From Styela clava (Eukaryota; Chordata; Ascidiacea; Stolidobranchia; Styelidae), in contig NC_135262.1 in the NCBI RefSeq assembly GCF_964204865.1, forward strand, positions 8,122,001 through 8,186,000: a stretch of DNA of 64,000 bases, given 5' to 3'. Below the pieces are notes generated by a model. The model saw only the letters and a list, made by a program, of their open reading frames with translations. It did no database searches and was not told where the DNA came from. Shown here piece by piece: positions 37,934 through 50,508 of the stretch. The first letter of the stretch is position 1. Every line of letters starts with the position of its first letter. The translations under genes and the position numbers were made by a program.

Positions 37934-38732
37934 CTTAATGAAAAGAGCTAACGATTAATAATCTAAAAGGAGTCTTGAATTTGATTCTTGTTCATTTCGA
38001 GGTCGTTGCTTCAACATGGCTGAATTAATAACAAACTAAAAAAATGGCTTGGCAAGCACAGTAGCGGCTTATCCCGTTTTTGCAGTCTTGGTATGATTGC
38101 AATCAAGAATTTTAAAACAAAAGCGCGAACGCCTAAATTGGTAGGTTTGTTTTATATATATGTGTACAAATTATATATTTTTTTGTTATTTCCCTAAAAA
38201 AACGGGTAGTGGCTATATGGACTGTGAGTTGACTCCGAATATGGGTTGATAAATCGATTATATCTCCCAACTTCGACAAATACAAAACAAAAAAATTTTT
38301 TGCATATGCAAGTCGATCATTAAACGGATTTCCTTTTGAGTTTCTGTGAGAAATCTGACTGAATCATTAATTGAATGCGTTGAAGTTCAAAAATACGAAT
38401 CCGGCTCCGATCCCAGTGAAAATATGCAAACCTCCTAATTCACAATCGTGGTATTAACATGGAGTATCATATGACAAATTTCAGCAAAAAAACGACTATC
38501 ATTCAGCAGTTAAAAATGTATCACGGTAATAATCCGGGGTATCGATGACAACTGCACTGAAAATTTCGAAAAATCAACAGTATTTCAGATATATCTAATA
38601 TGTGCAACGCGCAAATATCTTAAAGATATGTTAATCAACTTTGATAGTTCATTCTTTGGTACTAAAGTCAAACTAAGAAATAAAAAGTCACAATAGTACA
38701 CAGTATCACCCACCTTTGAATCCATTATCCCC
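37934..38732. other. Intergenic, no gene seen
   Basis: Upstream of gene E. AT-rich; no ORF with family resemblance and no repeat shared with the 5' flanks of A-D that I can see. Confidence 0.4.
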
Positions 38733-39381
38733 TTTCTTTTTCTAATGTTTTCCGATTTCGATGACTCGTTTTAAGATTTAGACAATAGAAGACAGTTAGA
38801 CAATTCCTACCAAATATACAAATATAAATAACTCAATTATATATTGAAACTCGCTAAATCAATTTACTCGATCTGAAGTATGACAAGGTTTAGGTCAATC
38901 CCACAATTGAATCTCTCTCCACTTTCTTGTTAGAACAAACCAATGTCTTCGAAAATTTTTTGAAGTTATGTATGTCTGAATTACCAGATGATCCAATGAA
39001 CGGTTCTTGACAAGAACTACTGTATTAGGACTATGAGCACATCTATAAACCGACCTAACAACTACACGCGAAAACTAGAATTATCTTATTGTAGCGTAAT
39101 TTCTAATCACGACAACACTGCCGTAATATAACGCCCTCATGTTAATCTCAACTCTGACAAGACTTTAATTAAATGTTAAACCTTTTTTTTTTATTAAAGG
39201 CGGTGCTTATTATTGATAAACATCACTTTACTTCGGATTAGGGTGTCGTGTGTCCTTTTATACAAGTTAGAAGTATCATTGTTTAATTTCCTTGTAGAAG
39301 AAGCAGGAAAAATTGGAGCCTTTTCTTTTCATATATATTATAGGCCTGGAGCAAATACTAGTAGCGAATATTGGCCGTAAC
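38733..39381. repeat. Interspersed repeat of about 640 bp, copy 1
   Basis: Begins 'tttctttttctaatgttttc' and ends '...gaatattggccgtaact'. A second copy in the same orientation is at 49,882-50,508, differing by scattered bases and small indels. No terminal inverted repeat or TG...CA ends are obvious, so an LTR identity is unproven. Confidence 0.6.
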
Positions 39382-41689
39382 TTGAATTGTTGTTTGACTT
39401 GTTTAAAAATATGTAACTTAATTAAATAGGTCAGTGCCCTATTTCCCCGTTTATGAAGTCTTAGCAATGCTCCCTTGTATCGACCGATCTGTGCCGTGTT
39501 TTCCGGCCTACATCCGAGAGTTGATAATATAGTGTTTTTCATAGTTTTCATTATTTCTTATTTGGATTTCAACCGTATAATTAGTATTAGGGTTTGGAAT
39601 CAATTGAAATCTATTATTCTATTCGGTATTTCAACCATTATTATAATTTAGACAAATATTATGTCCAAGATTTGTCTGGGCTTAGAACGGATCAGTGGTT
39701 TCCAAACTTTTTAGAGTTGGGACCCACTATTTATTACCAAAGCTTATGGCGACCCATTGACGTTATTTTATTTTATTTTGTTTTTTTAAGACATAACACA
39801 GAACACAGCAATGGCTAATCATCGCAAAACTAATACGACAGTGGCATTGGGTGACTGGTATAGGCTTTGAGACGCAAAGAGATTGTAATTGCTCGCGCGT
39901 ACCAGATTACCTAAACGAAAAACTCGTTTCGCAGGCACATTATTCAAAATTGGCACGTCTCCGCAGGCCGCACAATTTTTCTTTGCGAACCGCACTTGAC
40001 CCATGGGCCGCAGTTTGCTCACCTCAGATGGTGGTGAAGAGTTATTCGACCTGACCATAGCTGTAAACCCTCGTATACCAATTGTTTTGTATCGAGCATG
40101 TGTCATTGGTTTCCCTTCACCAAATCGAACCATTTTTTTTATATACCCATGATCTGATTTGGTATACACTCGGTTGAATAACACTGTCTATTCTATATAG
40201 TCTATCTGTCTATCTAGTCTATTACTCTCCTGATTTTATAATCAGTTTTTATTTATTTGTTTTTACCAACCATTTTATCGCCTTTTTGCTGATTATGGAG
40301 TCGAAATAAACTTATCTTATCTCTTTACTATATCTGATCCATTCGTTGCCGTGGAAGACTATTGCGCTGCTGTATATACGAACAATACACTCTACGTGTT
40401 GCAGTCAAGTAACAGTGACTCGGCCATATTATGGGTAATACGATTTGTTTAATCATTTAAATACTGACAAAAGAAAGCAATTGGGCCTAGTTAAACGGCA
40501 GTAATTATACGTTATCTTCGTCTAGAATGAAGGCCGTAACTACTCATTAATTTAATATTGGGGTTAATTATTCTCGTCCGCGTGTGTAAATTAGCAAACA
40601 AAAGCTTGGTGTAATCTGAACACATTTGGCGCCAATAGCTTTTGTGAACAAATTATGTTCGGTACCTGACTTTTAGCAATAGCTTCGCCGCGTTCCACGG
40701 CAAAAAGCTCTAAGCTCACTCCTAAACAATTAATCAACTCCATGTATGTTTATTTGTCCCGCAATAGTGAGCAATATAAATAAATTGACAAGTAATAATA
40801 TTGGAGACGGGATGCACGCACAAGACCGTGCTGGCCTAAAGCACAAACGAGCGGCATGCACCCCTTGAGACAAATATAAAACATAAATTATTAGAAAAAA
40901 TACGTATCATATGGTCCCTTATACAGACAGTTGTGCGAAGTGAGGCGATGGGTTGGTGTGGAGAGAGTGGTAAGGGAGAAGTATACAAAGTTGTTTATAA
41001 GACAAGACAATACCGGTATATATAAAAACACAACACCAAATACACATATACATATTGAAGAAATAAAAATTTAGGCTTAAATACAGCACACCCTTGAGTG
41101 GTGAGACCATATCATATGAATGGGCGAAATATAAGAGGTAAATGTGCGGTTCTTATGCCTGTATGGTATGTGTCACTCAAGGGTGATAATAGTGTCTTTG
41201 ATAGAATATGGCTTATTTTGCCAAAATGTGAACCATACGGGTTTTGGTTAAATATTGCAGTGTTGCGTATCAAATTCTTAGGTATTCTTGTTCTATTTAA
41301 AAATTAAAGCCAAATGTGGTAAAAATTAAAGAAAAATAAACTCAGTGAAAAGTATTTCAACAAAACCTATCATGATTGCATTTTTGCCAAAAGAAAGAAA
41401 TGTGTAAAAAGATAAGCATTGTTTCCATGTCAAGGATTGCCCAAAATGAATTAAAATCACAATTGAATAATATAGTTTCCTGGGGTAAGTGAAGGGAAGA
41501 ATATATTCGATTTTGTGGGATAAGCAAAATGAGAAAGAAAAGGCCCAGCATGCTACTTTGACAAAAGGCATTGTCTCTATTGATGGCTGAATTTAAATTT
41601 GATGTACCGGAAAATGTAATTTACTATCTTTAATCTAATTTGCTGTTCTTTTGTCTTCGTCTAATTACGCATGATGATAGAATTAGAAC
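39382..41689. other. Repeat-rich intergenic DNA, no gene supported
   Basis: Contains a hAT-end-like stretch at about 39,692-39,760 ('agtggtttccaaacttttta', 'gggacccac'). The minus-strand ORF at 39,819-40,184 (121 codons) has no recognised motif. Nothing else was seen. Confidence 0.3.
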
Positions 41690-42960
41690 GGCATTTTTGA
41701 GACACCCACATTTACCAGTCACATGAAACTGGCAGAACACAGAGTTTTGTATTATCAACCAAAATATACCTAATATATTTAAATACAACAAAGACAGCGA
41801 CATGCAAAAAATGATACTCATCAAAATACAAACACAATTATATCAATATTATTTTGTAGGCTTTGGTGGTCGATGACGAAGCATAGAAGATTTCGTAAAA
41901 TACAGCCATTTAAAAAAGATTCAAAAGCTGTTTTCTTCTAACAAGCACTGATATACGATTTTGTTATTACAATTTCGCTTTACCTGATGTCAAGATTTTT
42001 CATTCGTTGTTTTCTTCTAATTTATATGCATTTGTTCTTCGTACTTTCTGCCTCACTTTTTCACTGAACACTTCAATTATTTCTCCCGATGCTATTTTAT
42101 ATCCCGGACATCTGCTTGCCACTAAACTTAAAGGTCAATTTATATCTGAAACACTGTTTAATGTTCAAATATATTTATATACGGTATCATCTACTGTAAC
42201 CTGTACAAGAGATACCGGTAGGCTACCGTTTCCCGGTAATGGTCAAATGTAACTATTTTCATTATGAAACCTATTGTGTCAATTTGATTTATTACACCTG
42301 ACTCGCTTTATCAGTGCACGCGGCCTAACACTTCACATCGTAACTACGTGGACGGCTAGTTCACCTTCGAAATTCCCCAAACTAATTCCCGTATATCCGT
42401 TTGTTGAATTATTCGTACGGATACTCACCTCCAATACTTGGAGGGGCTAGAGTATAATTTTATTCCAATTTTCCTTATTTTAGTTCTATTACGAGTTCGG
42501 GGACTGTCTGTGTTAGCCAAGTGAATATCCTTCTGGCCATAGGTTCCAGGCCCTTCACACTACTTGATGTAAATAAGCGGAAAAGAATTAGTTACCCCCA
42601 TATCGGTACAAACACTTCCGGAGCGCCGTTTTAAAACTCAAAAATTATATACTTTTTGAAGTAGATGAATACACTTTTTGAATGTCGCTGGTCGATAGTC
42701 TTGGGATTCTATCAACCCTTCCCCATTGAAACTGGGTAATTACCACATTCTCGTGATTTGTGCTCAATAATAATAAATAAACTTGATTTGACGTTAGGGA
42801 TTGTCTGCCTAGTACTGAAACATTCCATCTGTCAAAGTACGGTGCGTTTATTTACATTACAATATAGATGCATTTGCACAATTATCAAAATACTCAATGC
42901 ACCCTTCAATCTTTCAGTATCTTGACATTTAACGAGCAAGCTATTTTTTCTCTTGCCTGA
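41690..42960 (+). repeat. Diverged relic of the tail-to-tail spacer
   Basis: Collinear with 15,783-16,540 and 32,520-33,400. Landmarks are 'gcagaacacagag', 'tttacctgatgtcaagattt', 'ttgaattattcgtacggata' and 'cttgatttgacgttaggg'. It keeps the segment around 'ccttcgaaattccccaaact' that is in the D/E spacer but not in B/C. Confidence 0.65.
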
Positions 42961-45013
42961 ATGCACGGGGTGAATGAGAAATGATATTCCAAAAAAAATC
43001 TGTGTTAATTTAATGTCATTGCAACTGGAGCTTCTGCGTTTTGAATAAGAGCATCGGCCCAATTTATATAGAGCAAAGTGCACAATATTTAGAATGGAGC
43101 AAAACGAATAAATTCCGTAAATATCAATTACAAATAAAACGAAAATGATATACCCGTGGCATACTTTTATAATATTATCCCTATGTAAAAACGACCAGAG
43201 ATGTTTGTCACAAGTAGAGAATGAATATCTTAGACTTAGAGCATCTAGAATTTAACGACTTCGAGTATTACAAGAAGTTCATAAGAGTGCCAACGCCCAG
43301 AAATCGTCATTAATACCATTCTACCTCGTTGCTATTGAGTTTAAGATTGCATATCAAACCTGGCAAAATTAGCAGAAATTCTTCTATTTTCAAGGAATTT
43401 TATTCATAAAATATAAAATACTCATTTCAGTGCTTGTTTAGAGTCGGTTTGGGCAATGCGTACAAAAATATATTTTTAGAAATTTTAAGCTGAAGAAATT
43501 ATCTGCACTGAAACATTTGCGTCGCGATTAATTTAGGGCAAGGTTCGGCAACCTCTTGCCAATCGAGGGCCAAATTTAAGGCCTGTAAATCTAGGCGGGC
43601 CGCACATATTTTTTTGAAGAAAGTTAAAAACCGAACGGGTGGTTAATGAATCACATTTTTTACGCAGATCGGGAGCTGAAATTTTAGACTTTAAATAGCG
43701 AGCGAACAATGCGACGACTCGTGGATTCAAGTTGTCTTACTAGGCAAAAAATTTGCAGATGACATTTAGTGGTACACTTGTTGTTGCATTACGCTTGATA
43801 GCTTTTCAACCGCAGGTGACACACTGAATGAAGTCAAGATTAGAACATTTCACTAATCTTAGTACTCCGCTCGTTCTTAGTAATGTTCATTTTCGAAAAT
43901 AATTGTTCGCACGCATATGTACTTACAAACATCGATGTGAATTTTTTTGCATGGTTTGTCAAATTTGGATAGAGATTTCTTCAAAGAAGATACTTTTTTA
44001 TAAAAATCAAGCGGTGGCACATCTCTCGGATAAAAATTGAACTTTATTCCCCTACTGTATTGCATCTCAAGAAGCTACATTTTCTGCAACCGAACAAAAT
44101 TTTCTGCAACCGTCTCCACGTTGACATCAAACAGAGTATCAAGCAGCCTGAATTCGTTTTCAAGAGAACGAAAGTCAGCAAAACGGGAGGAAAAATCGTA
44201 CTGTAACTTCCGTATTACAGAATCAAATTTAAAGTTGCTTGTGCCCTTTCTATCCTCGAGGTAAAGTGAGCGTAATTTGCTTGCTGACTAATTGCTTCGA
44301 TATAGTGATTGAAGGTTGCTGTTGTCGCTAAAAAGCTATTACTTTTATTTATTTCCAAAATTTCTGTGGACTCTATGGGGTTCGTGTTTCACTTTGAATT
44401 CGAACTACCGGTATTGTAAAAAAAATTGATAGTTAGTTTTGGCCATTGTGTGCATATACGAACATTGCTCTGTTGTATAAAATAATATATCTGTGTGCTC
44501 AACACTAGTGTTATTTTTATACCGTGATCAATATATTATTCTTTCTGTGCACAAATCATATCATTGAGAATCCTTTTTTATCGATTTTTTTATCAGAATT
44601 ATTACGATACTGTACTTGGAATTGGAAAAAACTTACTATTTATGTGGGTATTATTTCAAAGTAAACACTATTCTTAAATAAAGCAAACAAAGTGTGTTTG
44701 TTTTAGTTCATAATGCTTAATTTTTTTTTGGCATTGTATATCATAAATAGCAACCATTGCATGTTACCTGAGAACTTACATTGATCGTTGATAAAAATCG
44801 CAACCTATTTTGTGTTATATCTTCATCATGTCGCCGGTTTACCTTTGCTGGGTTTTGCGCCACAGCGAACATATGGGAGTGAAGACCACAAGTAAAACTC
44901 AAGTGCATTTCACCCAAAAGTTGATATGATCAATACGGTTGGTTGGTTCTGATATCGCATGGGAACTACCGACATAATGTCTACCTGGATGCAGTTCATC
45001 TTTATTTGCGATG
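42961..45013. other. Intergenic, transposon debris
   Basis: Position 43,536 onward ('agggcaaggttcggcaacct', 'gggccgcac') looks like a hAT-type terminus. No gene supported. Confidence 0.3.
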
Positions 45014-45225
45014 ATATTTTATGATGTCATTTCAAAAGAAAATTTGTAATTATTTCAATGAAGTTAATAAAGTCATTTATCAATCTATTGTCTATCTTTT
45101 CAATGTAGCTATAAGCGCTATAGTTTTGTTTGATAACTATTTTTACTTATTTGTACAGGGTATTATTTCAGCAACGGTGTAAAATAAAAACGTCTTTCCG
45201 CTTTTTTTTTGAAAAACAAAATTGA
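45014..45225 (+). pseudogene. Two-exon remnant of a sixth ODC-like copy
   Basis: 45,014-45,045 matches the end of exon 10 (FYDVISKENL), with donor 'gtaatt'. 45,159-45,225 matches the last exon after 'gtacag' and stays in frame to a stop (LVLFQQRCKIKTSFRFFF...). Sequence immediately 5' of 45,014 is unrelated, so exons 1-9 are gone. It is more diverged than A-E are from one another. Confidence 0.8.
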
Positions 45226-46059
45226 ATACAAATGAAAACAAGCAATGAAGAAAGTCGTTAAAATTGCACTAAATTTTTCTATAAAAATGAAGATTTAATT
45301 TTGAATCAAATACATTTTTTAGGAATAGTAATCTACATTCACTCTACATTTCATACGTAAGAAAAAACTGTAAACTTGATGGTGTGCAACTTCAAATACA
45401 AAAGTCAAAACCAACCCTAACTCGAAACATTCAACAATAGTTGAAAAGGTTAATCGAAATAGTGCAAAAGTTTAATGATATTCCCCCTAATCTATATCGG
45501 ATACCTATCTCAGTTTCAACATTTTTGTTTTATATTTTTATCACAACTATCCACAAGCGATAAGCGGCACAATCGAATATATATTGCATGGAAGAAGGCC
45601 GAATAAAAGCGAAAATATAACATCGTGAGTGTATATATATATAATTCGTTCTACTATAAAAAGTTGAAAAAAGTTATTTCTGCAAACATCGCATCGCATA
45701 TAATCTTTTTTCACAAAACTAATCAAAGTAAATCAACAGGTCCAATTTGAATTATGCATTATATTTTTATTGCTCGTTGAATACCTGTGTCGCAGAATGA
45801 AACCCACCGTACTTATTGCGCCGTTCTTCACTAGAAACTCAAGTCAATTGGACCTTTTCACGCACATTTTAGTCTTTTCAGATATATTTTGAGCTCATGA
45901 GCAGAAAACTTTTTTTAATATAGATTTAACGTAACTCTATAGGGATTAGTTATCACTACACATAGATTGTTTGTAGATTGGTCTGGTTTGTATATTATAA
46001 TCCCAGCATTGATTGACAATAATTTGGTCTTGCGTTCATTAACTCAAACTGTCTATCTG

Positions 46060-46149
46060 TCGATAGCCTTCGGCTGTAGTAAAGAGACGTTTAAAAACAC
46101 CTTATCGATAGCCTTCGGCTGTAGTAAAGAGACGTTTGAAAACACCTTA
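46060..46149. repeat. Two-copy 45-bp tandem repeat
   Basis: Unit starts 'tcgatagccttcggctgtag', with copies at 46,060 and 46,105 that differ at one base (tttaaaaac/tttgaaaac). The period is a multiple of three, but no gene is supported. Confidence 0.7.
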
Positions 46150-47007
46150 TGAGTTTATTGCGATTCCGACAAAATATAGAGAAATACAATGCACACACAA
46201 TTAGATCAAATCTAGTCTGATTAACACAAAACACATTGCTGAATATATAGCTTTCTACCAAGCAATTAAAATATAATAAAGAAACAGATTTTTAAATTAA
46301 CAATTAAAGAATCACGCGTCATTCCGGTTTCTGGTTAGCTTTCGGTTCACTATAATTGAACATTATAAAAAGTGTTTTCTTAAAGTTCATTACTAGCAAT
46401 TAACTTGTTATTGCCAAGTCACCGTGTTCCTGGTCACGTACTTACTCCAATTATGAGATGTAAAAAGTTGTTTTCAAGTGGATAATTTGGTTTTAACCAA
46501 ATTATGATATTTCGAATTTACGTTATTGGAATATTACTGGAAATAAATTTTATTTTTACATGGGATGCCACCGAAAAGCTATTAAAACTTGAAATTGGAT
46601 TTTGAGAAATTGATAATTGCTATAACGGGAATAATTAATTCTGTTTTTGAGTTTCTGTTTTTGAGTTTCTCACGAATTGGGCCAATTTGGTGTAGTTTTG
46701 TAGTTATATAACAACTAATTGGCTACATAACTCCCCCGCAGGAGTTCGGAGAATTCTAAGGTTGCAATTTGGGCTGTGAAGGCGGAAATGACGTGCTGTT
46801 TTCATGAAATTCAACTAAAAATAAAGAATAATATTTTAAGCTGTATGAAGGTAGAGTAAATATAGTTATTCCTGAGATAGTGATACATGAGATATTTTAG
46901 TGTTATAGGTATTGATGTAATTGCACAAAGTAATTCTTTGTAAAACACAATGCTAGAAAGAAATCATATTAAAATATAATATGTACAATATGAGCATTGC
47001 TATTCGA
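46150..47007. other. Intergenic, nothing recognised
   Basis: AT-rich DNA. It may include the 3' end of the retroelement whose env-like ORF ends at 47,008, but no LTR was identified. Confidence 0.3.
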
Positions 47008-48138
47008 CTAGTCTGCCAGACTAGGGTATAAATTCGAATTGGATCTATTATTGGGATTTGGTCTAGGTTGATAGATTTGACCCCTCTGATCTTGTCTATT
47101 GTTTTGCACAAGAGGTTGGGGTGGTTCAACAGGGTTCACTTGTTCCCTGCGAGCAGCCAAGTATTGCCGAAGCCGTTGTATTCTAGGAAGTCCTTCATCT
47201 CTCAGTTTCGGGCAAAGTTTCTTGATAAAACAAACGGTCCAAATAGTGGCCCAAATGAGAGATAAATGGAATAAGAGCATATAAATACCCGATAAAATTG
47301 ACGTCTTAAAGAAGGAGAGGGCATGAACAAAAGTGTCTTGCACTTCATGTGAGATAACATCAGTATCAGTGTCTGATGTGCTATCTGCATTAGGTAGGGT
47401 TTGCTCAATTAATATTCGTTCTCGAATAAGGATAATGTGAATGATTGATAATAACATATTATTTATATCATCATAACCCTGGTGTCCCCTTGGTAATTCG
47501 TTATATGCTTCATTGTAATCGATGGGATTAAAATTGTCGACAAAAGGCTTGAATGTGGGTCTCAGAAATTTTACATGCATATCCGCATGATTTAAAGTAT
47601 AATTGACGTAGTTATAGAACCGACCGTCAATTTGAAACGTAGATATACGACCAGGCATATAGTTTTCAAGAAAATGAATACCCACATAAGAGTTAGAATC
47701 AGGGAATATTTGTGCAATGATCGTTTCATTGCTATTATTAATAAAGTGCACTGAAGGTCGGGTAGCATATTTACCATGTAAAAAGAGGTTCCTAAGAACG
47801 GTAACGTTAATACGTTGGCATTCAATTTCGGTCAATATATCACCCACGGCTGTTCTGTTCCCACCTAGTAACTGACTTAGGATCTTACCGGGGTATTGTT
47901 TAGACAGGAGTTTAATATTAGTTAGAATGCTTTCAATTTGGCATTCCAAATAATTAATATCTGCTGTCAATTTGTTTATTACCTCGGAAACCCTATCAGT
48001 GCTTTCTTGAATAAACCCAACTAGATGAGAAGATTCTGAAAAATTCTTTACAGTATAATCGTAATTAAAGGCGGGATATTTAAGAGTAAAAAGGGATGAA
48101 CCATCAAGTGCAATGCAATATTGCGTTTCAAATAACAA
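47008..48138 (-). pseudogene. Env-like protein, C-terminal two thirds
   Basis: The 376-codon open stretch continues the env-like frame. It has several N-glycosylation sequons in the first 200 residues, one long hydrophobic membrane span about 95 residues from the end, then a basic cytoplasmic tail rich in Pro and Asn. The listed Met is not a real start: the open frame extends further 5' and is linked by a frameshift near 48,350-48,370 to the upstream part. It resembles envelope-type ORFs of Ty3/Gypsy (errantivirus-like) elements by position and topology; I cannot name a closer relative. Confidence 0.6.
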
Positions 48139-48310
48139 ACCATGATTGGTACAAAAAGTATCAGTCTTAAAACATCTTTTAACTAACTTGCCACATGAAC
48201 CCCAATTATGGATTGATTGCCCGAGTCTTGGAAAATCTAAGCGGTAAATCTGATTAGAAGAATTATAATGTAAAATAAGTTCAGTAACAGTTGTTTGGTA
48301 TTGAGGACAA

Positions 48311-49066
48311 TCAATTAAAGGGTGATGTTTCCAAATTAAAGTTTGACGTGCATGACCCAGTTAATAATATGTAGCAGGTGGAAATTGAAGGGAAAGCACC
48401 TAACATTACCCCATGGAAAGAATCATAGGAAATTTGAATACGAGACAAATGAGCATTGATCACTTGTCCGTGTCTAGAGGATGGCCAACTATAAGTAACT
48501 TTTGCCTTGTTTTGGGTGGACCAGGTATTTGGGGAAGTGGGTTCTAAATCTCCAATATTACCAGCTTTTAACGTGTGTACCCAATCTTCACAATATAAAG
48601 AGGTGGGTGGTTCTATCATGGTAGAAGTCAGTTTACTCGAATGTGCACCAAAGAAAAATTAATGACTAGACCATTTAGTAGCAGACTTCTGACACACATA
48701 TAAAGTAATATTTGTATAGCTAGAAGATAATTCATGTACCGTAACAGCGCATTGCTTAATAGTTTGGGGTGTCTCCTTAGGCTTAGTCCAATTATTGGGC
48801 TTTTGAATAAAGTATTCAGCTTTGGGTCTATTGGGGTGGCACAGGTTTACTGTAACTGTTGGAGTGGGTAAAGCACATTTAAATGGCAGACTAGACGAAC
48901 AAACAAAAAGATACACACAGATTGCGAGGCATTTAATAGTAAACATAATCGTCTCTCTGCGGTGGTCTAGTTGTCCTTCCGTGTCGAGTCCTTGATTGTA
49001 AAGATCTCGAACCTTGTTGATTGCTATTAGTTTCCTCGTTCTGCGTAATAAGTAAAGAGTCGTCAA
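48311..49066 (-). pseudogene. Env-like protein, N-terminal part with an in-frame stop
   Basis: A Met about 39 codons into this frame (near 48,950) is followed by a hydrophobic signal-peptide-like run, then a Cys-containing ectodomain with a sequon. A single TAA at 48,659-48,661 interrupts the frame, which then continues to 48,311. The remainder lies in another frame. Confidence 0.55.
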
Positions 49067-49149
49067 TATCGGTTGATATTGGTACGTTATACCTGTGTCT
49101 ATATATAGTACGTCAGATTCAGTAGTTGGGGTATTTGAATTAGAAATGT

Positions 49150-49881
49150 CCTGAGTATCGGGAGTAAAAATCTCTTCATGAGCCGGCTTAACTCTACCAA
49201 TAGAAACAGTGGCAGGTTTGCCTTCAAAATCAATTTAAAAAAAACTTGTCGTATTTTTGTATAACACGAAAAGGTCCTTGATAAGGTGGTACCAGTGGTC
49301 TTCTAACTGCGTCAACACGTAGAAATATGTGACTGCAAGTATTCAATTCTGGTGATAAGAATGTCTTTCTATTTTGAGGTGTTCTTGGTGTGATTGGTTT
49401 CAACTTATTGATGAAATTGCTCAAGCGTTTCATAAACGCCTGAGGGTTAGTGTTGATACCCGGTTGGTTAGTCGAGAAAAATTCTCCAGGCAATTTCAAT
49501 GATGTTCCATAAAGTAGTTCGGCGCTACTGTATCATAAGTCCTGTTTAATTGCAGTTCGCATGCCAAGTGGAACTAAACCCAAGTTTTGCTACCAATCTG
49601 CAGTATTCCGGCAGTGAGTCATCAGAGATGCTTTTAATTGTCGTATTTGTCTTTCAACAGCTGCGTTTGAGGCTGCGTGATAGCTAGTTGTTGAAATGTG
49701 TTGAGAACCGAGAAATTGCATTGCTTCTTGCCATAGAACACTTTGAAAACAACCTCCACGGTCACTGGTGATGATTGCAGGTACGCCATATTTAGAAATC
49801 CAGAACAAAAAAAATGTTTTAACTACCGTTTCAGATGTAATGTCTTTGATAGGAATAGCTTCTACCCATCTCGAAAATTTG
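49150..49881 (-). pseudogene. Ty3/Gypsy integrase fragment
   Basis: Reading from 49,880, the core resumes just after the first catalytic Asp (FSRWVEAIPI). The second Asp lies in ITSDRGG, and the third-residue region (AAVERQIRQLK) keeps Glu. A stop follows near 49,605 and another near 49,533. The C-terminal domain (CSHIFLRVDAVRRPL...PPYQGPFRV) follows, with a frame break in the T-run near 49,235. The first catalytic Asp is missing because the element is cut at the repeat junction. Confidence 0.75.
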
Positions 49882-50508
49882 TTTCTTTTTCGAATGTTTT
49901 CCGATTTCGATGACTCGTTTTAAAATTTAGACAATAGAATTCCTACCAAAGAATATAAATAACTCAATTATATATTGAAACTCGCTAAATCAATTTACTC
50001 GATCTGAAGTCTGACAAGATTTAGGTCAATCCCACAATTGAATCTCTCTCCACTTTCCTGTTAGAACAAACCAATGTCTTCGAAATTTTTATGAAGTTAT
50101 GTATGTCTGATTTACCAGATGATCCAATGAACGGTTCTTGACAAGAACTACTGTATTAGGACTATGAGCACATCTATAAACCGACCTAACAACTACACGC
50201 GAAAACTAGAATTATCTTATTGTAGCGTAATTTCTAATCACGACAACACTGCCGTAATATAACGCCCTCATGTTAATCTCAACTCTGACAAGACTAATTA
50301 AATGTTAAACCTTTTTTTTATTAAAGGCGGTGCTTATTATTGATAAACATCGCTTTACTTCGGATTAGGGTGTCGTGTGTCCTTTTATACAAGTTAGGAG
50401 TATCATTGTTTAATTTCCTCGTAGAACAAGCAGGAAAAATTGGAGCCTTTTCTTTTCATATTATAGGCCGGGAGCAAGTAGTATTGCAGCGAATATTGGC
50501 CGTAACTA
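49882..50508. repeat. Interspersed repeat of about 640 bp, copy 2
   Basis: Same orientation as 38,733-39,381. It abuts the integrase fragment exactly at 'tttcttttt'. Confidence 0.6.

Larger units (their letters stand above)
47008..49881 (-). mobile_element. Degenerate env-bearing Ty3/Gypsy-type retroelement
   Basis: Order on the minus strand is partial integrase (49,881-49,230), then an env-like gene (49,066-47,008). Gag, protease, RT and RNase H are absent. The integrase is cut at 49,881/49,882, where the 640-bp repeat begins. Several stops and frame breaks show it is inactive. Confidence 0.75.

Noticed and set aside
39819-40184. 121-codon minus-strand ORF
   Set aside because: No motif, no second copy, flanked by transposon debris; not enough to call a gene.
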